Shown: positions 5,266-8,529 of the stretch, piece after piece
Position numbering within the stretch: the first letter of the stretch is position 1
How the letters are laid out: each line of letters opens with the position of its first letter
Assembly: GCA_937983085.1 (NCBI GenBank)
Contig: CALJKZ010000145.1
Span: forward strand, 1-8,529
DNA from: an uncultured Gemmatimonadales bacterium
GTDB lineage: Bacteria; Gemmatimonadota; Gemmatimonadetes; Longimicrobiales; Gaopeijiaceae
Reading direction: 5' to 3'
DNA: 8,529 nt
The notes under the pieces: generated by a model
Databases searched by the model: none
What the model was told of the DNA's origin: nothing
Seen by the model: the letters and a program-made list of their open reading frames with translations, nothing else
Made by a program: the position numbers and the translations under genes

Positions 5266-8200
5266 TTCGTCGGCTCAACGTCCCGGTGCCGGACACCGCC
5301 CGCTTCCTGGCCCTCGCCGGGAAGCGCCGCCCGCTGGGCATGTGGACCACGACGCCGGGGTACCGCCTCCTTCGCGACACGTACTTCGACACCGTCGACG
5401 GAGCGTTGGCGGAGCGGGACATCACCCTGCGGATCCGGTCGGAGGCTCGCGGCCATCAGGTTCTCAAGTTGTCCATCAATCGGGAGGTGAGCCTCCAGGG
5501 GGTGGTGGAGCTCGAGACCTTCGAAACCCCCATGGTGGGCGGCCTCTACGAAACCCTGGCCGGCGATTCGGAGATTGCCGCGCGGGTGCGCCAGATCGTC
5601 GAGCCGGCGGCCCTACGGCCCCAGGCCGCCATGGACATCGACCGCGAGACCCGCGAGTTGAAGTCCGGCCGCTTCGGACGGGCGACCCACCGCATCGCCT
5701 TCGACGAGGTCATTGCCCATGCTCCGGGAGCTGCGCGCGAGTTCCAGGAGATCACGCTCATCGAGCTCACCAGCGGGAAGGTGACGCTTGAAGAGCTGGG
5801 CGACCGGCTCAGGGAGGATCACGGATTCACCAGCGACGGGCTGGACACCATTCGACGCGTGCGATCGGCCCTGGTTCCGAGCAACGGTCCGGGCCCGGCC
5901 ATCCCTCAGGACGTGCAGGTGGCCCTCATGCTGACGCATGGTTCCGAGGTGGCCGTGGTGGAGGGTGCGGACGGCCTCGTCCTCCCGACGTCGCGGGGCT
6001 CCGGCGAGGACATCGCCCGCGAGTATCTCGCCGACCTCACAGGCGTCGAGCCCGAGGGAGCGGATCTCGACCTGGTCGGCTTCGCCGCGGCGCGCACGAG
6101 CGGGTCGGACCTGGAGGTGTGGCTCCACGAGCTGTCCCCCGACGTCCAGCCCACGGGCTTCATCTGGATCCCCGTGGTGGAGCTCATGCAGAGGTTGGGA
6201 GGTCCGCGGCTGCGGGATCCGGGGCTCATCTCCACCATGCTCATGCTGGTGAGGTCGGAGATCGGTGAGCGGTTGCTCGCCGACGTTCCCCAGTCGAAGG
6301 ATCCCCCGCGCGTCCTCCCCCTCGAGCCCCGCGACGACGACCTCGAGCCGGGCAAGGGGGCCGACGACTATCTGGACCTCGAGCTCAGCATCCTCGACTT
6401 CAATCAGCGCGTGTTGGAGTTGGCCGAAGACGATTCGATCCCGCTCCTCGAGCGCTTCCGCTTTCTCTCCATCTTCTCCAGCAACCTGGACGAGTTCTTC
6501 GTCGTTCGAACGGGTCGCCTCAAGGAAGAGGCTGCCCGGGGGAAGGCCGATGCCTACGAGGACCTCTCGCCCGAGCAGCTCCTCGACCTGGTGGCGGTGA
6601 GGGTGCGGGCGCTTCTGGCCCGTCAGTACGCGTGTTTCCACCACGCCCTGCAGCCGGCGCTCGCAGAGCGCGGCGTGCGGATCGTCGCGTGGGACGACCT
6701 GGACGAAAGCCGGCAGGCTCGGCTGCGGGAGCGGTTCACCGAAGAGATCTTCCCGCTCATCACGCCGCTTTCCATGTCGTCGGGACCAGGGCGCTCCTTT
6801 CCCAGGCTCATCAGCCTCGGGCTCGCCCTGGCGGTTTCACTCCGACGTGGGGCCGAGGGGAAGGCTGAGCACGGGTACGTCCCGATTCCGGACAGCGTGA
6901 GCCGCTTCGTCCCGGTCCCCGACTCGCGTGACGTCATCCCGGTGGAGCGGGTCATCGCCGCCAACGTCGACCTGCTCTTCTCCTCGGCCGAGGTGGGGCG
7001 CGCGTATGCGTTCCGGGCGAGTCGGGTGGGTGACGTGGACATCGACGAGGATTCTTCGGGCTCGCTCCTGCTGGACGTCCAGGACGAGGTGGAGGCCCGT
7101 CCCTACAAGCCCATCATTCGTCTGGAGGTGGAGACGAGGATGCCGCGGGAGTTCCAGGCCTTCATCCTCAACTCCATCCGAGACGACCAGACCATCGACG
7201 GGGCCACGGTGGACGCCTCGGATGTGTACGAACTCCCGGGGATGGTCGATCTGACGGGGGTCGTGGAGCTATGCGATCTGGATGTGCCCGAAGGCGTATA
7301 TCCCTCCTATACGGCCCACCCCCTTCTGCCGGAATCCGGCACCATCTTCGACCTTCTCGCCGAGGGTGATGTCCTCTGTCACCACCCGTTCCACGACTTC
7401 GAGGCCACCGTGGGGCGGTTTCTGGACGAAGCCGCCAGGGATCCGGGTGTGGTCGCCATCAAGCTCACGCTGTACCGGACGGGACGTCGTTCCCCGGTGA
7501 TGGACGCCCTCCTCGAAGCGCTCGCGTGCGGCAAAGACGTTTCCGTGTTCGTCGAGCTGAAGGCCCGCTTCGATGAGGAAAGCAACATCCACTGGACGAA
7601 ACGCCTGGCCGACGAGGGGGCCCGGGTGGTCTACGGTGTGGTGGGGTACAAGACGCACGCGAAGACCGCCCTCGTAATCCGGAGGGAGGCCGAGGGCATC
7701 CGACGCTACGTGCACATCGGGACCGGCAACTACAACGCCACCACGTCGCGTTTCTACACCGACTTCGGCCTCATGTCGGCCGATCCAGATCTCGGCGCAG
7801 ATCTCAACGACTTCTTCAACGAACTCACCGGAGGCGCGGGGCCGCCCGAGAAGCAGTTCCGAAGGCTGCTCGTCGCGCCCCACTCTCTCGTCCAGGGCAT
7901 CGAGCGGATGATCGCCCGCGAGATCGAGCAGGCCGAAGCAGGGCGTTTCGCCCGAATCCAGGCCAAGCTCAACGGCCTTGCCGACCGGAAGGTGGTTCGC
8001 GCCCTGTACGAGGCGTCGAGGAAGGGAGTCCAGGTGGACCTCATCGTGCGGTCCATCTGCACGCTCCGACCCGGCGTTCCGGGGCTCTCCGAGTCGGTGC
8101 GGGTCCGCAGCATCCTCGGCCGCTTCCTGGAGCATTCCAGGGTCTACTACTTCGAGAACGCCGGCCAGAGCGAGTACTACATCGGTTCCGCCGACTGGCG

Positions 8201-8429
8201 CGCGCGCAACCTGCGCAGACGGGTGGAAGTCGTCACCCCCGTGGACGACCCCGCGGCCCGCGGCCTGCTGAGGGCTGTGCTCGACGCGCAGCTCGACGAC
8301 CCGCACGCGTGGACCCTGCGTTCCGACGGGGCGTTCGAGCGATCCCACGGTACGGAGCCCGACTCCCAGCACCGGTTCATGGAGACCCGCGGTGGGTTGG
8401 ATCTGGCAGGCCGAAGCGACGGTACCTGA
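5262..8429 (+). CDS. ppk1: Polyphosphate kinase 1 with N-terminal CYTH/tunnel-like and Nudix-like extension
   Basis: A 1055-residue cytoplasmic protein. PPK1 reversibly moves the ATP gamma-phosphate onto polyphosphate. Residues about 368-1055 match full-length PPK1 in size and order: N domain with ELSILDFNQRVL and SSNLDEFFVVR (N408, adenine-site Asn), head domain, then two phospholipase-D-like domains with HHPFHDF (707-713), LYRTGRRSP (R739), VELKARFDEESN (R769), YKTHAKTALV (H799, the phosphorylated His, E. coli H435), HIGTGNYNATTSRFYTDFGL (818 onward) and FLEHSRVYYF (H958, E. coli H592). All key residues are present, so activity is expected. The usual GHPFP-type segment after ITPL is replaced by SSGPGRSFPRL. 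Residues 1-205 look like a CYTH/triphosphate-tunnel domain (TYFDT at 40-44, LRIR 56-59, LKL 68-70, ELE 83-85, LIELTSG late) without the N-terminal ExExK. Residues about 218-345 look Nudix-like: GSGEDIAREYLADLTGV and FIWIPVVELMQRL (W302). The PPK1 call is firm, the extension calls tentative. Confidence 0.93.
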   Translation: MIRRLNVPVPDTARFLALAGKRRPLGMWTTTPGYRLLRDTYFDTVDGALAERDITLRIRSEARGHQVLKLSINREVSLQGVVELETFETPMVGGLYETLAGDSEIAARVRQIVEPAALRPQAAMDIDRETRELKSGRFGRATHRIAFDEVIAHAPGAAREFQEITLIELTSGKVTLEELGDRLREDHGFTSDGLDTIRRVRSALVPSNGPGPAIPQDVQVALMLTHGSEVAVVEGADGLVLPTSRGSGEDIAREYLADLTGVEPEGADLDLVGFAAARTSGSDLEVWLHELSPDVQPTGFIWIPVVELMQRLGGPRLRDPGLISTMLMLVRSEIGERLLADVPQSKDPPRVLPLEPRDDDLEPGKGADDYLDLELSILDFNQRVLELAEDDSIPLLERFRFLSIFSSNLDEFFVVRTGRLKEEAARGKADAYEDLSPEQLLDLVAVRVRALLARQYACFHHALQPALAERGVRIVAWDDLDESRQARLRERFTEEIFPLITPLSMSSGPGRSFPRLISLGLALAVSLRRGAEGKAEHGYVPIPDSVSRFVPVPDSRDVIPVERVIAANVDLLFSSAEVGRAYAFRASRVGDVDIDEDSSGSLLLDVQDEVEARPYKPIIRLEVETRMPREFQAFILNSIRDDQTIDGATVDASDVYELPGMVDLTGVVELCDLDVPEGVYPSYTAHPLLPESGTIFDLLAEGDVLCHHPFHDFEATVGRFLDEAARDPGVVAIKLTLYRTGRRSPVMDALLEALACGKDVSVFVELKARFDEESNIHWTKRLADEGARVVYGVVGYKTHAKTALVIRREAEGIRRYVHIGTGNYNATTSRFYTDFGLMSADPDLGADLNDFFNELTGGAGPPEKQFRRLLVAPHSLVQGIERMIAREIEQAEAGRFARIQAKLNGLADRKVVRALYEASRKGVQVDLIVRSICTLRPGVPGLSESVRVRSILGRFLEHSRVYYFENAGQSEYYIGSADWRARNLRRRVEVVTPVDDPAARGLLRAVLDAQLDDPHAWTLRSDGAFERSHGTEPDSQHRFMETRGGLDLAGRSDGT

Positions 8430-8443
8430 TCCTCCGAACGTCG

Positions 8444-8449
8444 TATATG
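8444..8449 (+). promoter_or_regulatory. Weak -10-like element before tRNA-Arg
   Basis: TATATG is the only AT-rich hexamer in the 47 bases between the kinase stop and the tRNA. It matches four of six TATAAT positions and ends 27 bases before the mature tRNA. No -35 match lies at the usual distance (GGTACC occupies it). The tRNA may instead be read from the ppk operon and processed, since no terminator is visible after 8429. Confidence 0.25.
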
Positions 8450-8476
8450 TTCAGCGCCGACCCCCGTGGTCGCCCA

Positions 8477-8529
8477 GCGCCTGTAGCTCAGCTGGATAGA
8501 GCATCGGCCTTCTAAGCCGGCGGTCGCAG
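8477..8529 (+). tRNA. tRNA-Arg (anticodon TCT), 3' end cut by the window
   Basis: The 5' half of a tRNA is clear. It has a seven-base acceptor strand GCGCCTG (8477-8483), TA, a D arm GCTC-AGCTGGATA-GAGC, then an anticodon arm with stem TCGGC/GCCGG and loop CTTCTAA. Anticodon TCT reads AGA (and AGG by wobble) as arginine. The variable loop CGGTC and the first bases of the T stem (GCAG) follow before the sequence ends, so about 24 bases are missing. AGA/AGG codons are rare in GC-rich genes such as those here. Confidence 0.93.

Noticed and set aside
7269..8372. Long minus-strand open frame opposite the PPK1 catalytic region
   Set aside because: The opposite strand encodes fully conserved PPK1 motifs. 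The antisense product shows no recognisable motif and is an expected effect of high GC content. The same holds for 5613-6644 and 3188-4249.
8309..8515. Open frame on the + strand ending in APVAQLDRASAF
   Set aside because: The C-terminal string is the translation of the tRNA gene (the familiar VAQLDRA artefact), and the rest overlaps the end of ppk1 in another frame.
8477..8529. Possible integration site at the tRNA gene
   Set aside because: tRNA 3' ends are common integration targets, but the 3' end lies outside the window and no integrase or repeat is visible here.

Overview
The window is GC-rich bacterial chromosome with dense gene packing. Signal peptides, a lipoprotein and a C-terminal fragment that looks like an outer-membrane beta-barrel suggest a Gram-negative organism. 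The mix of a secreted M28 peptidase, a CotH-like secreted protein, DUF4956 and PPK1 in a high-GC genome fits Gemmatimonadota or a similar environmental phylum, but this is inference. No mobile element, CRISPR array or sign of recent transfer was seen, and no gap exceeds 150 bases.

Layout. Bases 2-112 hold the last 36 codons of a + strand gene whose product ends in an aromatic beta-strand (probable outer-membrane protein). A secreted M28 metallopeptidase follows (209-1318, +). It converges on a TerB-like/BRCT protein (1337-1954, -), with a perfect GC hairpin filling the 18-base junction. The BRCT gene lies 25 bases downstream of a secreted CotH-like protein (1980-3092, -). From the 149-base divergent region 3093-3241, three + strand genes run to 8429: a DUF4956 membrane protein, a lipoprotein with an SdiA-regulated/phytase-like beta-propeller, and a 1055-residue polyphosphate kinase. 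Each of the two internal junctions is a 4-base GTGA overlap, so the three genes are very likely one translationally coupled operon. A tRNA-Arg(TCT) gene starts at 8477 and is cut by the window end.

The main point of interest is the polyphosphate kinase. Residues from about 368 onward form a complete PPK1 (about 688 residues, the length of E. coli PPK1) with both active-site histidines. About 205 residues at the N-terminus look like a CYTH/triphosphate-tunnel (VTC-related) domain that lacks the N-terminal ExExK motif. Residues about 218-345 resemble a degenerate Nudix fold. In many bacteria DUF4956 and CotH-like genes sit beside a stand-alone VTC-domain polyphosphate polymerase. Here the tunnel-like domain is fused to PPK1 instead. 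A reasonable hypothesis is a membrane-linked polyphosphate module: DUF4956 in the inner membrane, PPK1 fusion in the cytoplasm, propeller lipoprotein and CotH-like protein outside. This is inference from domains and gene order only.
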